DNA of 64,000 nt, taken from assembly GCA_026168455.1 (NCBI GenBank), contig CM047426.1:44782307-44846306 (forward strand), read 5' to 3'. The notes beneath the pieces were generated by a model. It made no database searches. It was not told where the DNA came from and worked only from the letters and a program-made list of their open reading frames with translations. The position numbers and the translations under genes are program-made. Origin of the DNA: Theocolax elegans (Eukaryota; Arthropoda; Insecta; Hymenoptera; Cerocephalidae). Shown one piece after another: positions 20,561 to 32,341 of the stretch (position 1 is its first letter; the number at the start of each line of letters is the position of its first letter).

Positions 20561-20660
20561 AACTCTCATTCTCTCTCTTTCTCTCTCATTTTCACTATCT
20601 GCCTATCTGTCTCTCTATCTCTCCCTCTTATGTCTCTTTCAGTCTGTCTCATTATCTCTC
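19523..20660 (+). repeat. TC-rich satellite
   Basis: About 1.1 kb of degenerate (TC)n. An internal segment of ~350 bp (around 19750-20110 and 20120-20510) is duplicated in tandem, with shared landmarks CTTACTGTCTCTTTC, CTTCCTCTGTCTCTC and CTCTCGTTATGTCTC. Confidence 0.93.
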
Positions 20661-21060
20661 ACGCCAAGATGATGTTTGTCGGACGGACGGACGGACGAAC
20701 GGACATTATGATTTCTCGTTTTTTTTTAATATCACTTAATAATAACAATTATTATAATAATTTTTTGTCAGTAATATGATGCATTAACTTATGTAACACA
20801 TATTTATAAAAGAATTTTATAAAAGAATTTATAAAAGAAGAAAGAAAGTTATGTTTTTGAGCGATTTTGTAAAAACTTCCCAATTCATGCGAAAAATACT
20901 TAAAACATATCTATTTTATGATAAATATGTGTTACATAAGTTAATGCTTCATATTACTGACAAAAAAATTATTATTGTAATTACTAAGTGATATTAAAAA
21001 AAAAACAATAAATTATAATGTCCGTCCGTCCGTCCGTCCGACAAATATGACCTTGGCGTG
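20661..21060. repeat. 400-bp palindromic core at a TC-to-GA strand switch
   Basis: The left arm ACGCCAAGATGATGTTTGTC, then (GGAC)n and CATTATGATTTCTC, is answered by the right arm (GTCC)n, GACAAATATGACCTTGGCGT. Arms are ~150 bp and the centre ~105 bp, AT-rich. The satellite is TC-rich to the left and GA-rich to the right, so the flanks are inverted too. No coding capacity. Confidence 0.88.
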
Positions 21061-21612
21061 AGAGAGAATGAGACAGAGCGAGAGAGACAGTGAGAGGAAG
21101 AGATAGGGAGACATATAGAGAGAGAGAGAGAATGAGAGATCGAGAGAGGGAGAGAGAGAGGGAGAGAGAAAGAGAGAGAATAAAAGATAAAGAGAGGGAG
21201 AGAATGAGAGAGAGAGAATGAGAGAGAGAGAGAGAGAGAATGAAAGATAGAGATTGAAAGATAGAGATAAAGAGAGAGAGAATAATATAGAGTAAATGGG
21301 AGATAGAGAGCGAGAGCGAGAATGAGAGAGAGAGAGTGATAGAGTGCGAGAGTGGGAGCGAGTAAGATTGAAGGAGAGCGAGGGAGTGCGAGAGTGAGAG
21401 TGAGTAATAATGAGGGACTGTGAGAGGGAGAGAGTGAGTAAGAATGAGGGAGTGTGAGGGAGAGAGAGGGTGAGTGAGGGAGAGAGAGAGAGTTAGGGAG
21501 ACAGAGAGAGAGTGAGGGAGAGAGATAGAGAATGGGTAAGAGATTGAGAGAGAGAGAAAGAGATAGATAAAGAGAGAAAATGAGAGATAAAGTAATAGAG
21601 AGAGAGAATGAG
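21061..21612 (-). repeat. GA-rich satellite
   Basis: The inverted form of the TC satellite. It contains GTGATAGAGTGCGAGAGTGG, a module also found at 60.3, 61.0, 61.8 and 62.5 kb. Confidence 0.93.
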
Positions 21613-21702
21613 ATATTCTCTCTCTCTTATTCTCTCCCTTATTCTCTCTCTCTTTCTCTCTATCTTTCATTGTCTCTCTCTCTCCCTCTCTCTATCCCAA
21701 AT

Positions 21703-21739
<37 letters not shown>

Positions 21740-21789
21740 CTCCCTATCTCTTCCTCTCACTGCCTCTCTCGGTCTGACTCATTCTCTCT
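21613..21789 (+). repeat. TC-rich satellite after a second strand switch
   Basis: The sequence flips from GA-rich to TC-rich at GAGATATTCTCTC (~21610), a short perfect palindrome. Confidence 0.9.
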
Positions 21790-22012
21790 CACGCCAAGAT
21801 GATGTTTGTCGGTTGGACGGACGGGCGGACATTATAATTTATCGTTTTTTTTTAATATCACTTAGTAATTATAATAATAATTTTTTTGTCACTAATGTGA
21901 AGCATTAACTTATGTAACACATATTTATCATAAAATATATATGTTTTAAGTATTTTTCGCAAGAATTGGGGAGTTTTTACAAAATCGCTCAAAAAGATAA
22001 CTTTAATATAAT
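21790..22012 (+). repeat. half copy of the palindromic core
   Basis: Starts ACGCCAAGATGATGTTTGTC with (GGAC)n and continues through the AT-rich centre in reverse-complement form to TACAAAATCGCTCAAAA. It equals the reversed right half of the core at 20661-21060. The other arm is absent and LINE E begins instead. Confidence 0.8.
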
Positions 22013-22017
22013 GTAGA

Positions 22018-22710
22018 TTTACCGGCTAATTGGGACTCGTTAACTCAGTCTCAGCAGACTGCTTTATTATTTAATAGTTCTAAATCTGATTCAAATTTTA
22101 TTAAACAGAAGCTTGAAAAGCTTGATAATAACTTCGAATTGCTTAAGAGTCGTATTACTACGTTAGAAAATGAAAATGCTGCTTTGCCTGATGAAATTCA
22201 GCAGCTTAAAAAACTTTACTCGAGTGCGTCTTCCAATACATAATTTAGAGGTACAGGTGTTCCGTCGGACGACCAAGTCTCGATTAATGATATTTCTAAA
22301 AGAATTATTTCATTGTTAAAGCTCGAAAACTTGTACAACAATATTTTGGATGTACGTATTTTTTCGCGATCAACCGGTAATAATACTACAACTCCTGGAC
22401 CGTCTAGACAAACGTCAGCTATTATGTAATTTATTATTAGGTTAAGTCAACCGATGTTCGCAATTATGTATTAGAATGTAAGCGGTAATTCGGAGTAATT
22501 AAGTATGGTCAGCTTGTTGATAATTCAGGTGATCTTGCTGTCAAACAACTTAGTTTACACGAGATATTGTCAACGCCTATCCATGAATTGCGCCTTTTAA
22601 CTAAAAGTAAACTCGAGCCAGTGAACTATAAATATATTTGGTCACGTGATGGTAAAATATTTGTGCGTAAGGACCATAACTGCCTCTGATTTAAAAAAGT
22701 TAACATGACT
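22018..22710 (+). pseudogene. LINE E ORF1 remnant
   Basis: Reads LPANWDSLTQSQQTALLFNS, then a coiled coil (KLEKLDNNFELLKSRITTLE and ENAALPDEIQQLKKLY), then a stop. Later pieces in shifting frames are GVPSDDQVSIND and KYIWSRDGKIFVRKDHN. This is colinear with LINE C ORF1 (LPENWEAMTSSQQMAFLFN). It lacks the N-terminal zinc-binding region and has several stops. Confidence 0.8.
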
Positions 22711-22739
22711 CTCTTTTAGTATTAATCAAGTTACCTCTG

Positions 22740-24303
22740 CCTTATGTAGATCTCCTAAATTAAGAGTAGCCCAAATAAATGCTAATTCTATTTTAGATCA
22801 CCTTGCTGAAATCGAATCTTTTCTCATTTACTGAATATGTACATATTTTATCAATATCTAAACCCTGGTTAACTCCAAATGGGTCTGACTCTAATTACAA
22901 CATACCCGATTATTTTTTAGTACTAGAAAACGTGAGTATATATAGGGAGGCGGTGTTGCATGCTATATACGTAATAGTATTGCATTCAATGTGCTTGATT
23001 TTCCCCAAATTATAATCTTAATGAAACTGAGTATTTGATACTTGAATTGGTATTGGATAATACTAAAGTACTGTTTGCTTCGTGCTATAGAAGACCTAGG
23101 AGTATTATGTTTTAACCCTTAGAGGACCGATATGACGCCATATGGCGTCATGCTCCAACTCGCCGACATTTGACCTTAGTTTGGTCATAACTTGAGGACC
23201 CAAACCCCCTTTTCTATGGAGAAATCAAGCTTTTCAAAAATCTCAAATGCTGGCCCTTTATGAAAATGTCATTATAGCTGGTGATTTAAATTCAAATTTA
23301 CTAGTTGATGACTATTACAGCAAGCATTTAAGATACTTGATAACTGAAAATTCATATTATCTTGTACCCTTTGAAGCTACTCACCATAGGGCAAATTCTA
23401 ACACTTGGTTAGATGTGATTATTTTTAAAAAACAATCGTAAAGCCCTTTTATTAATGGCCATGATTTTATTTCCACAGATTATAAGTTGTCTTTACAAGT
23501 TACTAAATACAGAGAGGTTACTTTTCGTGACCTTAAGAATTTCTCTCCTACCCTCTTTTTCTAATTTTTATATTCCTTAATTATGGAATTATTATATGCC
23601 TGTGGTATTTTATTTGTTGATGACTTCCAACTTTATATTCTTGCCAAACCCAGTGATTGCAACGCGGCAATTGAGAAACTGATACAGAATAGTGAACGTG
23701 TAGCTAATTGGACCCAGTCTCATGGTCTTAAGCAATTGGAGAATTCAGTTCGTAACTTGGATCTTATTGTCAATGAAAACTTACAGTGGAATTCTCATGT
23801 TGAGCGCATTGTATCTCGAGTTTATGGAGTTTTGCATCACTTCGATTACGTTTGTGTGGTATATAATGACCTCCCAGAATACTTGAACTTAAAGTTACAA
23901 CGTCTGTTTAACACTTGTATAAGGTATATTGTTAGGTTAAAAAGAATCGCTAGACTTCAGCCTTATTACCAAAAATTAAATTGGATTAAATTGGCCTGCG
24001 GAGGCCAGGCGTTTATACCTCATTGGACTTCAAACTTACTAGGTGCTTACTAAGAAGAAACCTGATTACTTATTAGCAATGTTACCTCTGCCTAGCAACG
24101 AAATACGAAGTTCAGCACGAATTCAATATACTTATTTTGATCGAATCCAAACTTTTACTACCACTTATCAAAACTCCTTCACAATACGAGCAATGAACCT
24201 ATCGGACTCATTACCATCAGAAATACGTATGAGCTCTAGTGTTAATTTATTTAAGAGTAGGTTATATAATTATTTAGTTATTAAAAGCGCCGAATTAGCT
24301 TAA
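22740..24303 (+). pseudogene. LINE E ORF2 remnant (endonuclease and RT pieces)
   Basis: The endonuclease start SPKLRVAQINANSILDHLAE is followed by ISKPWLTPNG, CYRRPRS, GDLNSNLLVDDYYSKHLRYL and NTWLDVIIF. Most of the RT core up to and including the GVPQG block is deleted. The frame resumes near the catalytic box as ILFVDDFQLYI (Val for the usual Ala) and HVERIVSRVYGVLHH, and ends in FTIRAMNLSDSLPSEIRMSS. There are multiple frameshifts. Confidence 0.85.
23112..23235 (+). mobile_element. TTAA-type MITE fragment with subterminal palindrome
   Basis: Begins TTAACCCTTAGAGGACCG. A perfect 20-bp palindrome ATGACGCCATATGGCGTCAT lies at 23132-23151. It interrupts LINE E between RRPRS and the GDLNSNL block. 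No right-hand TTAA end is visible. Confidence 0.65.
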
Positions 24304-24540
24304 GATAAGTTATTATAAACGATATTTTTCTTGTTTAGTTTATGCGATAATGATATTGTTATGTTTTTACTAACATTTTATACTATGTTACGTTTTATTT
24401 TTCAATTGTTTTTTAGATAATTAATTATATATTAATTAATTAATTATAATAGTTAATTATATATTTTATGTATTTTTTAAGCGTTGCCTTAAGGTTAAAT
24501 CAAACCTAGGCATTAATAAATACTTTTCAATCTATTACTC

Positions 24541-24841
24541 CCCCCACTCCATATCTCTGAATGTTGGGTCTGCTCTTTGGAGTAGTACAGCGTGCTCTCG
24601 TACCTCTCTCTGGTACTCGTGCAGTTACGTCACTTCTCGGACCTCTCTTTCGCAATCGTGCAGTTTACGACACCTCTCAGACTTCTCTCTCGCACTCACA
24701 TGGTCTACGCAACCTCTCGGACCTCTTTCTCGCACTCACACAGTCTACGTTACCTTTCGGAGCATTAGATCCGCTCATTGGGGTGGTATAGCGTGATTCT
24801 CGGACCTCTTTCTCTCGCACTCATGTAGCATACGTCACCTC

Positions 24842-24881
<40 letters not shown>

Positions 24882-24955
24882 TGCACTTATGCAATATACA
24901 TCACCTCTTGCACTCTTTCGCACTGGTTTAGTATACTACTCTCTCTGCGCGCGCA
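24541..24955 (+). repeat. TC-rich minisatellite (~40-60 bp units)
   Basis: Units of the type ACCTCTCGGACCTCTTTCTC plus GCACTCACACAGTCTACGTT recur with substitutions. The same array resumes at 30155-30400, beyond LINE B. Confidence 0.85.
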
Positions 24956-25257
24956 AGGTGAGTGGCCTGTGGCATCCTATAACTACTCTCTGTCTATATC
25001 ATTGTATTGCCTCTCACACCTGCTATTGAGGTTTTCAGTACCAATCATTGGGAAGAAAACCAACTGCTGATCCTACTTTTTAATAAAAGTTCTTTGAGGC
25101 AGGGAAAGTGACGTTAGTTAGGTTAGTGCACACATCGGCGGCTATTAAGCGCCTCTGCTGGAAACGAAGGAAGGCAAATTCTGTTCCCCGGGCTTCCACC
25201 TCTTCTCTCTTCTGGTCATCTTGCTTGGCTACCACAGCGCATTTATTCGTTACAGCG

Positions 25258-26403
25258 ATGGCGAGTCTGCTATGTATGCAAAATACGCATCACCAGGAAG
25301 GATTACTTGGATGTATGTTACGAATGCAACAATATTATGCACACAAATTGCATGCTATGCGTACAGAGCGAGTCTTGCGGACGTGAATACTGGTGCGAAA
25401 TTAAACTGTGTGAGGGCAGCACTCCCGGGTTTTATATTGCGAATATTGCGGTGAGCGGAGAGACCGTGGTGGGAGCTGTCCTTCCCTTTACTTCAACGAG
25501 CGCCAAGCGCTTGGCCTCGTTTCCGTTGCTATCATCGGTACAGGTTGCCAAGCAACCTCGTGCGACCACGCCTAGTACGCCCAATGTAGTTCAGTCGGGC
25601 GGCTCACTGAATACAGTTGTGATAACGAATGCTCCTCCGACGTGGTTTGCTTAGTTCGAACGCTCCATTTCGGCGTTTACTGAGAGAGTTGAAAATAAAG
25701 TGGATGTCGTCGACTCAAATTTAAATTTTATGAATGAGGAATTACTTTCTTTGCGCGAACGAGTTAATAATATAGAATCATCCATGAATGAACAATTAAT
25801 CAAGCTCGATAGCCGTATTGCTCGACTTGAAGACTGTGTTGGAGCGTTGCGAGAGATTGCGTGCGGTCCAGTGTCACAAGTGATTGATGCTCCGTTGAGC
25901 ATGAATAAAGATGAATGCGAGTTATTACTCTTGGGTTTGCCGTTAAACTCTAAAGAAAAAGATGTTACTCTTTTGGAAAAAATATTAAATGTAATAAGAC
26001 TGCCGCTAGTAAACTCGCAAATTATAGAGATTCGTCCGTGGTTTCTGCGTTCTAGAAGTGTAGCAACTACATTAAATGCTAGCAGTGTAGTTTTCAGAGT
26101 TACCTCGCCATCAGTGAGAGATACTATAGTAGAGAAATCGTTTTTACTAAAAGGGAAAACCGCATTAAGCATTTTCGGTGAGTGAGGCAAATCATCCTTA
26201 TATACTAAACCGCTTTGGCCAAAGGCAGTATATGCCCTTCGGTCAGTAACTGTACGTAAGGCGAAGGGATTGGAGTATTTACGACTGATAGTCCTAAACT
26301 CAATTCTTTATCTAAGAAAGGAAAAGAGAGGAGTTTTGATGCGTATAAATACGGAAGCTGATCTCCTCTCCCTACCTCCAAATCATGGGTGTCGTTCACA
26401 ATG
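25258..26403 (+). pseudogene. LINE B ORF1 with PHD-like zinc finger, disrupted
   Basis: ATG at 25258. After a frameshift the Cys-rich region reads DVCYECNNIMHTNCMLCVQ and CGREYWCEIKLC. A stop-flanked linker leads to a coiled coil (LSLRERVNNIESSMNEQL), then DECELLLLGLPLNSKEKDVT and SVVFRVTSPSVRDTIVEK. An in-frame TGA at 26183-26185 is followed by RKAKGLEYLRLIVLNSILYL to the final TGA at 26403. Colinear with LINE D ORF1 (58062-59435). PHD-like fingers are known in ORF1 of CR1-type elements. Confidence 0.82.
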
Positions 26404-29400
26404 AGGGGACGTTGGTAAGGCGAAAAATTTTTTCACGATGTGATTGCACTTCCAGAAACATTTTTAAATGAATCGGACGCCTCGGACGTAGTTAATTTGC
26501 CGGGTTATACTTTACACACTTGATCGATTGGGTAAAGATGGTGGAAGTGTAGCCGCGTATGTTAGAAGTGCTTACAAAGTAGTTACGTTGGCACATTCAG
26601 ATAAGCAGTTCTCCAATTCACTGGAATCTCTTTTATTACATATTATAGTTAAATTTTCGTAGTTAGTTCTAGAAGTTGTCTATATAAGGCCAACGGCAGC
26701 TTATCTTTCAAAATTATTTAATGTATTGTCGAATTTACTTCCGTCTCATGGCCATGCTATTATTACGGGTAATTTTAACATAGACATGAAATCAGCGGGC
26801 GGTGCGGCGGACATGATGAGGGCAAATTTATCTGCTCTAAATCTAACCCTTATAGACTCGGAACCGATTCATCATGCAATCACATCAATGGGTACATCTC
26901 ACACTTGGCTTAATATTTTCCTTCTTTGTGAGCCTGTACCTCATTGCAAATTTGTGAAGTCATCGGTTCCCTTCGCAGCGGGCCATGACTCTATCACAAT
27001 TAATATTCAAATTGATAAGCAGCTAACTGCGGTAAGGAGGTATTAGACGCGGAACTTGGGGGGATCAACCGTGGTGATTTGGATTTCGCTTTTATTAGCA
27101 TTTTTAACACTGGTTTGTCTCTTCCTTATCCATATAGTGGGTTAGTAACCTCTAGTCAAAATGTTTCGCCTGATCAACAACCAAATGTGTTTTGTCCTTC
27201 GTTCTCTTTAGATATAAATTCAAATCAAGTAGCATGCGTACAATTGTTTGATCAAATCTCTATTTCTCATAATGTCATTTCTCACAATGAAAATTCATTA
27301 TTTTCACGTAGCATGTCATCATCTAACTTATTTGCCATCTCAACGAATTCATATATCATGTCATCACCTAATTTATTTTACATCTCAGCTAATTCGCATA
27401 CTTCACGCAATTTTCATCCAGCTAACTTATCTTCACTTCTATTTTCGCATTTATGTAATTCGGTTTATCATAATAGGTCTCAGTCTGTCTCCTTGCTGAT
27501 ATCTCATCTTTCGGCGCCAGCCCTCTCTACCTTTGATGAACTGGCACCATGTAAGCTGGTAAGAATTGGGAATAAACATAAACCATGGGTTATAACTGAG
27601 ATTAGGAGTCTGATTAAATCTAGAAACTCGGCTTTTAGAATTTGCAAGTCTCACGACAAATTGAATACTACGAAAGGTACAAAATTTTAAGAAATAAAAT
27701 CTCTAACATGCTTGATAGCAATAAATACAGATATCTCTCAAATAAACTGATGAATGCTACAGATCCTAGGGCTAAATGAAGAGAGCTGAAAGGCTTGGAA
27801 TTGGGCTCTAATTTGGGTTCATCACCATTAAAATTTTTCATCACTCAGGTATTGAATGTTTACTATGCATCTGTTTCAAATCGTCTGGCACCACTTCCAC
27901 AAACTTTTCTGGACTCATTGTTCCTGATGAATGTTAATGATTATTTTACTCCTGATAGATTTGAGTTTGATGCCATCCATCCTAGAGGACTTCAGCGCGT
28001 TCTCAGAAGAGCAAAATCAAGGGTGGTGGGGACGTATGGGTTATCGGTGAATAGTATATTACGATACTATACTCGTAATAGTATATTACGAGTTCTTGTA
28101 TCGCCTGAGCACACTCGTAACGTATGATATTTTTTAACACGATGCGAGCGAAACACATGTGATTAAATTAAACCATTAATGAACCAAAGCGATTCGCATA
28201 CTGCGTGTGCGAAGCAAAGTGCTTCGCACACTCCGTGCGCGAAACAAATTGCTTCGCGCACGCATTTAAGAGTGCGTGAATCAGGTGCTTCGCACACGCA
28301 ATGCAAGCATGAGAAACCGTGTTTTGCGCACGGAGTGTTAAAAAATATTAAAGCATTTCGCATTTACTTGAGGTTTTCAATGAGCTATTGATGATCGGTT
28401 TCTTTCCGGAATGTTGGAAGCGGACTTTACTATTTCCCCTGGCGAAGTCGAACAGGATTCAGACATGCTATGATACTAGACCGATTATCAAACTCTGCAA
28501 AATCTCGAAACTGTTGGAACGATTAGTTCGTTTTCAATTGCCGTCATATTTGGAAAACCATCATTTGATGAATCCTAGACAATCGACAGCTTTAGGGGTC
28601 CTGGATGATATTAGAAGGGCTATAGATTCTCGTATGATAACAGTTTTAGTTCTGTTCGACTTCTCTAAGGCGTTTGACTCAGTGCCGCATGGGCCGCTCC
28701 TGGTTCAACTGCGTAGGTTGGGTTGTACTGACACAGTATTAAAATGGTTTTATCACTATTTAGTGGGTCGCACGCAGGCGGTTGTGTACGAGGTAGGCAG
28801 CTGCTCGCACTGGCTGGGGGTGAATTCGGGGGTACCGCAGGGCAATGTCTTGGATCCACTGTTTTTCTTGATTTCGATTAATGACTTGCCGGATGTCCTT
28901 CAATTTAGTAAATGCATGCTCTATGCTGATGATGCCCAGGTTTAGTATTCTTTTCTACCAGCGGATTTTGAGTCGTATGTACATCGAATTAACCTGAATG
29001 CGAATCGATAGCAACCTGGGCTGCATCAAATGGTCTTGCACAGAATGTGAACAAGACAAAGGTAATGATCCTGGGTAGTTAGGCATACGTTTCGCGACTG
29101 GAGATGGCCGCTGCTCCTCGGGTTAAGTTGTTGAATTCCTATTTGGATTATGAGAATGAGGTTAAGTCGTTAGGTGCATGGTTGTCGCCCACCCTAGACT
29201 GGTCAACGCAGGTGTTGTTAATATCACAGGGAGTCCATGGGGTCTTACGTTCATTACGGTTTTATAGGAGAGCATTCTCTCAGAGCACTAGGAAATATCT
29301 TGTGGAGACGCTAATAATGCCCCATTTTGACTATGCATGCGCTGTATATAATCATCTAGATCAGGTGCGGAACCTAAGACTCCAACGACTCCTCAACGCG

Positions 29401-29870
29401 TGCGTATTATTTGTATGGGGAAATCTACGCAGATATGATCACATAACCCCGTATAGATTACATTTGCGATGGCTGTCGTCGAGTCTAGACATTTGAATTT
29501 TATTGGATCACTAGCATATAATGTTATTGCTCGAAATTCACCTCATTATCTTGCTGAACGTTTCATTAAGATCGACCATTCAATAGATCATCATCGATAT
29601 CCTTCTCGACTTTCTCCTAAACCCCTAACCTATCTTCATCCACGTACAGAATCGTTAAATAAATCCTTTGTCATAGCGGCCTCTAAACTGTTAAATTCAT
29701 TCCAATTTAACTCATTCATTCAATTTGACCCATCGAAGATTGATCATTTCAAATCAACATTGTTCGAGCATTTATTTAGTCTTGACTGTTCAGCCTGGAA
29801 AGACGGAGTTGTGCGAGAAAACCTGATCCGTCCTGAGATCGCTATTCATAGGCCGTATCAGGCTGTGTGA
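26404..29870 (+). pseudogene. LINE B ORF2 (endonuclease-RT), multiply disrupted
   Basis: Pieces in order: VIALPETFLNESDASDVVNL, GNFNIDMKS (endonuclease; GNF for the usual GDF), SHTWLNIFLL, HKPWVITEIRSLIKSRNSAF, GFFPECWKRTLLFPLAKSN, VLFDFSKAFDSVPHGPLLVQ, GVNSGVPQGNVLDPLFFLIS, CMLYADDAQV, EVKSLGAWLSPTLDWSTQV, and the tail to 29870. The YADD catalytic pair is intact but the frame breaks many times. A ~250-bp hairpin-rich insert lies at 28128-28375 between the linker and the RT. Confidence 0.87.
28128..28375 (+). repeat. hairpin-rich insert in LINE B ORF2
   Basis: Repeats of GTGCGAAGC and its inverse GCTTCGCAC (28205-28345) make several possible hairpins. The ORF2 coding match stops before it and resumes after it. 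It has no open frame of its own. Confidence 0.6.
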
Positions 29871-30154
29871 TATTTTACTTTTTACTTTGTTATTGTTATT
29901 ATTATGGCTTATCTGTCTTTTATTGCGTACATGTGACTTTTTACTTTACTTTTTTTTGTAATTATTGTTATTTTACTTTTTATATTTTATATATTGTTTT
30001 ATTTATTTATTAATGCTAATTCAAAGTGAAGAATTTTATATTTTGCGCAAATTCTGTTATTTATATTTTATTTTAATTAAGTTTATCGCAATGTTATGTA
30101 TTAGGTGTTAATGGGGTTTCTACCCCTATAAGCTCAATACAGATTTATCTATCA

Positions 30155-30174
30155 ACCTATACGTCACCGCTCGG

Positions 30175-30211
<37 letters not shown>

Positions 30212-30400
30212 TCACACAATCTACGTTACCTCTCGGAACATTAGGCCGCTCGTTGGGGTGGTATAGCGATACTCTCGGACCTTTTTCTCGCACACTGACT
30301 GCATACGTCACCTCACAGGCCTCTCTCTTTCACATTCACGTTGTCTACATTACCTCTCTCTCTCTTGCAATCACAATGTCTTTACTATTTACTCTCATAA
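30155..30400 (+). repeat. TC-rich minisatellite, right side of LINE B
   Basis: GTCACCGCTCGGACCTCTC, a (CT)n run, CTCACACAATCTACGTTACC and GCCGCTCGTTGGGGTGGTAT match the array at 24541-24955. Weak traces recur at 31090-31180. Confidence 0.85.
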
Positions 30401-30584
30401 TATATATTATGTAATGTAAAGGACAAGCTATAAGGTTAGGTATAGGATAAAATGAATAGAGGTAGAATATATAATCTAATTTATTTTGTTTTTAAAAAAG
30501 TTTGCATATATAAAAATATTTTCATACCGTGATTTATAATTTATTTTTACATAATAATAATTATTATATTATTTGTTAGTTGTT

Positions 30585-31078
30585 GATCTTAATAGTTATC
30601 AATTTTTCTTTTCATCACATCCCTAGGTTTTAGTTTTACAAAATTTTCATCCCTACATAGAATGTTGAGCATTTTATTGTCATCCGTAGGCATAACAGCC
30701 TTGTCGGTGCATTGACAACTTTTTAACCGCCAAGCAGCTGCAAAAATGTTCTCAATTAACGGGTTTTTAAACAATTTACTACCGTGAAGAATAATACTGA
30801 AAAAAGATTAATATTATTATTATTATTAAAATTTATAATTGTTTTATATAATAAAGTAAAATTTTTACTTACTATCCGTTTAATAAGCCTGGCAATTTCG
30901 TAAGCTCGTACAAAAGTTTGAAAGCTTCTTTTTTTGTCCATCCATATAAAAATCCATCCATAGTAAAAGCTGGTATTTCTATTAAACTATTATTTGCGGT
31001 GATTTCCTCATAAAAAATAGATATCTCGCACTCGGTCAGTAATGTAATACAAGACGGATTCCAAAAATCGATTCGCAC
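30585..31078 (-). other. two unidentified open frames, possible exons
   Basis: 31078-30872 encodes MRIDFWNPSCITLLTECEIS and later MDGFLYGWTKKEAFKLLYEL. The WTKKE..KLL spacing is reminiscent of Myb/SANT-like domains, but the match is short. 30774-30589 encodes MFKNPLIENIFAAAWRLKSC and ends KLKPRDVMKRKIDNY; a TTTTTTCAG acceptor lies just upstream of it. They could be exons of one decayed gene or transposon protein. I do not recognise either. Confidence 0.3.
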
Positions 31079-31189
31079 AAACGAGATTTATTGTATCTCT
31101 ACCTCTCTCTCATTTACTACGTATATGACTACCCGTCGGACGTCTCTTTCGCAACTTCGGATGCACACGTGCGACTCGAACATTTAGAA

Positions 31190-31440
31190 ATTTTCAAAAC
31201 AATTTGCAGATCCAATACGAAGAGCAGTAATTGAAAATTCCATAAGATGCTTCGAAAGTGTAGTAAATTGGTTCCTTCAGTATCTTGTGGGCAGCTCGCA
31301 GGCTGTGGCCGATGAAACTGGAGGACTCTCGTGGACGTGCCGACCACAGGGCAGTGTCCTGGGTCATTATTATTCTCAATATTCATCAATGATCTACCTA
31401 CCCAATCAGCACACTTTTCCAAATAAAGAATTCTTAAAGT
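31190..31440 (+). pseudogene. LINE RT fragment (motif around GVPQGS)
   Basis: The plus strand reads SVVNWFLQYLVGSSQAVADE and TGGLSW, then PQGSVLGHYYSQY with a one-base shift from the usual PQGSVLGPLLF. It ends near NDLPTQSAHFSK. This is a short D/B-type RT piece with no termini. Confidence 0.75.
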
Positions 31441-31789
31441 TCTCTTTTATGTCCGTTTTTATAGAATACTTATAGAGTCCTTTAAGTTTACTTAAAGATT
31501 GTATGTAAAAAAATAGGAATTTTTTTATAAATTAAAAGTATTCTTTAAGTAGACTATAAGCTCACTGATATGTTATTATACATATATACATATTTTTATA
31601 TGTGGAAGAATGTAATCTTTAAGTGTACTACAAGGTTCCTTGAATTTTATTTGTGTGTTAGAAACTAAAAGAAGTTTACATGGTAGATATAATGCAATCT
31701 ACAAGTGTACGTAAAAATTACTGCAGTATTATTTGAAATATTAGAATTGGTATAAAAATAAGTATTATTTTAGAAATTAACAGTAATCT
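31441..31789. other. AT-rich spacer, nothing recognised
   Basis: Repeated short TCTTTAAGTNTACT motifs only. No open frame or terminal repeat. Confidence 0.5.
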
Positions 31790-31968
31790 TTAACCTTTTA
31801 ATGATGGGACTGGTCGATATATCGACCACTTTGGTATCATATAATTTTGGAATTGTTTCGGGGGTAATCTTATATGTAGAATGCAGGAAACAGTGTTATC
31901 ATTCCAAAAAGTATATTTGACCTTGAAATAGTGATTTCAAGGTCAAATATTTTATTCGGTATTTCGAC
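31790..31968 (+). mobile_element. TTAA-type MITE end with subterminal palindrome
   Basis: Starts TTAACCTTTTAATGATGGG, then a perfect 18-bp palindrome TGGTCGATATATCGACCA at 31811-31828. CCTTGAAATAGTGATTTCAAGG (31921-31942) is a second, imperfect palindrome. The element is cut at 31969 by the Mutator-like element; its other end was not found. Confidence 0.55.
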
Positions 31969-32341
31969 TTAAGGGGTCAAGCCTGGGTTAAATGTTTTCA
32001 ATAAATAAATAATTATTATTAGAATAATTTTTTTTTTTTTAATTCTTCTCACATATTAATTTTTTTTATATAATATATATGTATTATACATTATATTTAT
32101 CAATATAAAAAATGTTTATAATGCATTTTTAATCCTGGTTATTAAACTTATAATGATATTAAAAAATTGATTAATTTTTGCAGTTGCCGTAGGATATTGA
32201 AGCATTGAATGCATCTTTTAATGTCTAATAAGGCTTAAAATGTTCATGGAATATACGTTTACAGACTTACGTTTTTCCTTTTCTGAAAAAAAATTAATAA
32301 CAATGTATTAAATATAAAAGTTGATAATAACAAGAAAAATA

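Larger units (their letters stand above)
22013..24535 (+). mobile_element. LINE E (family C-like), decayed
   Basis: ORF1 starts inside the coding region at ~22018, and ORF2 remnants extend to 24303. The 3' UTR ends GTTGCCTTAAGGTTAAATC, CCTAGGCATTAATAAATAC and TTTTCAATC, as in the fragment at 18901. A TTAA MITE fragment lies at 23112-23235. Confidence 0.85.
24956..30153 (+). mobile_element. LINE B (family D-like), full length but decayed
   Basis: The 5' end lies in TC minisatellite with GTGAGT at 24960-24965. ORF1 remnant 25258-26403, ORF2 remnant to 29870. The 3' end is the hairpin ATGGGGTTTCTACCCCTAT, AAGCTCAATACAG and TATCTATCAACC, then minisatellite again. Flanks match on both sides, so it inserted into the array. 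Confidence 0.85.
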
